Assembly (NCBI GenBank): GCA_016193065.1
Contig: JACPSX010000243.1
Location: 1-17,117, forward strand
Direction of reading: 5' to 3'
DNA length: 17,117 nt
Source: Candidatus Tectimicrobiota bacterium
GTDB lineage: Bacteria; JACPSX01
Part shown: positions 15,416 through 17,117 of the stretch, in pieces
How the letters are laid out: each line of letters opens with the position of its first letter
Numbering within the stretch: the stretch's first letter is position 1
The notes under the pieces: model-generated
What the model saw: only the letters and a program-made list of their open reading frames with translations
Told to the model about the DNA's origin: nothing
Database searches by the model: none
Program-made: the position numbers and the translations under genes

Positions 15416-17117
<1,702 letters not shown>

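Overview
This window is a dense outer-membrane biogenesis cluster from a Gram-negative (diderm) bacterium. Every gene I can support lies on the minus strand, so the cluster reads from the right edge to the left edge. The DNA is GC-rich (around 60% by eye). LpxI replaces LpxH, a DUF374/LpxJ-type acyltransferase is present, a Gfo/Idh/MocA dehydrogenase sits between lpxA and lpxI, and ClpC lies next to bamA. This combination argues against an Enterobacteria-like organism. It fits lineages such as Nitrospirota, Methylomirabilota (NC10) or the former Deltaproteobacteria, but I cannot fix the phylum from the sequence alone.

Layout in transcription order: (1) The C-terminal two thirds of a ClpC-type AAA+ unfoldase enters from the right edge and ends at 15416, followed by a terminator-like hairpin at 15351-15381. 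(2) After a leader of about 210 bases come bamA, an ompH/skp chaperone gene, lpxD, fabZ and lpxA. (3) Next are a GnnA-like sugar dehydrogenase, lpxI and lpxB. (4) Then an LpxJ-type acyltransferase, waaA (kdtA), lpxK, an LpxL/HtrB-type acyltransferase and a small DUF423 membrane protein. (5) The left edge holds a large, 3'-truncated M16 (insulinase-like) zinc peptidase, probably exported as a lipoprotein.

The genes work together. LpxA, LpxD, LpxI, LpxB and LpxK build the disaccharide core of lipid A, FabZ helps supply the 3-hydroxyacyl-ACP donors, WaaA adds Kdo, and the two acyltransferases add secondary chains. BamA and the Skp-like chaperone assemble outer-membrane proteins. LpxC, MsbA and the Lpt export proteins are not in the window. 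Gene junctions are tight, with several 4-base GTGA or ATGA overlaps, which suggests one long transcript with translational coupling.

Most notable points: lpxB has no ATG, GTG or TTG codon at its conserved N-terminus and appears to start at ATT behind a good Shine-Dalgarno sequence. A GnnA-like dehydrogenase hints at a 2,3-diamino-sugar in lipid A, although its aminotransferase partner is not here. Two unrelated late-acyltransferase families share one operon. I see no RNA genes, mobile elements, CRISPR arrays or phage genes, and no gene-free stretch longer than 300 bases.
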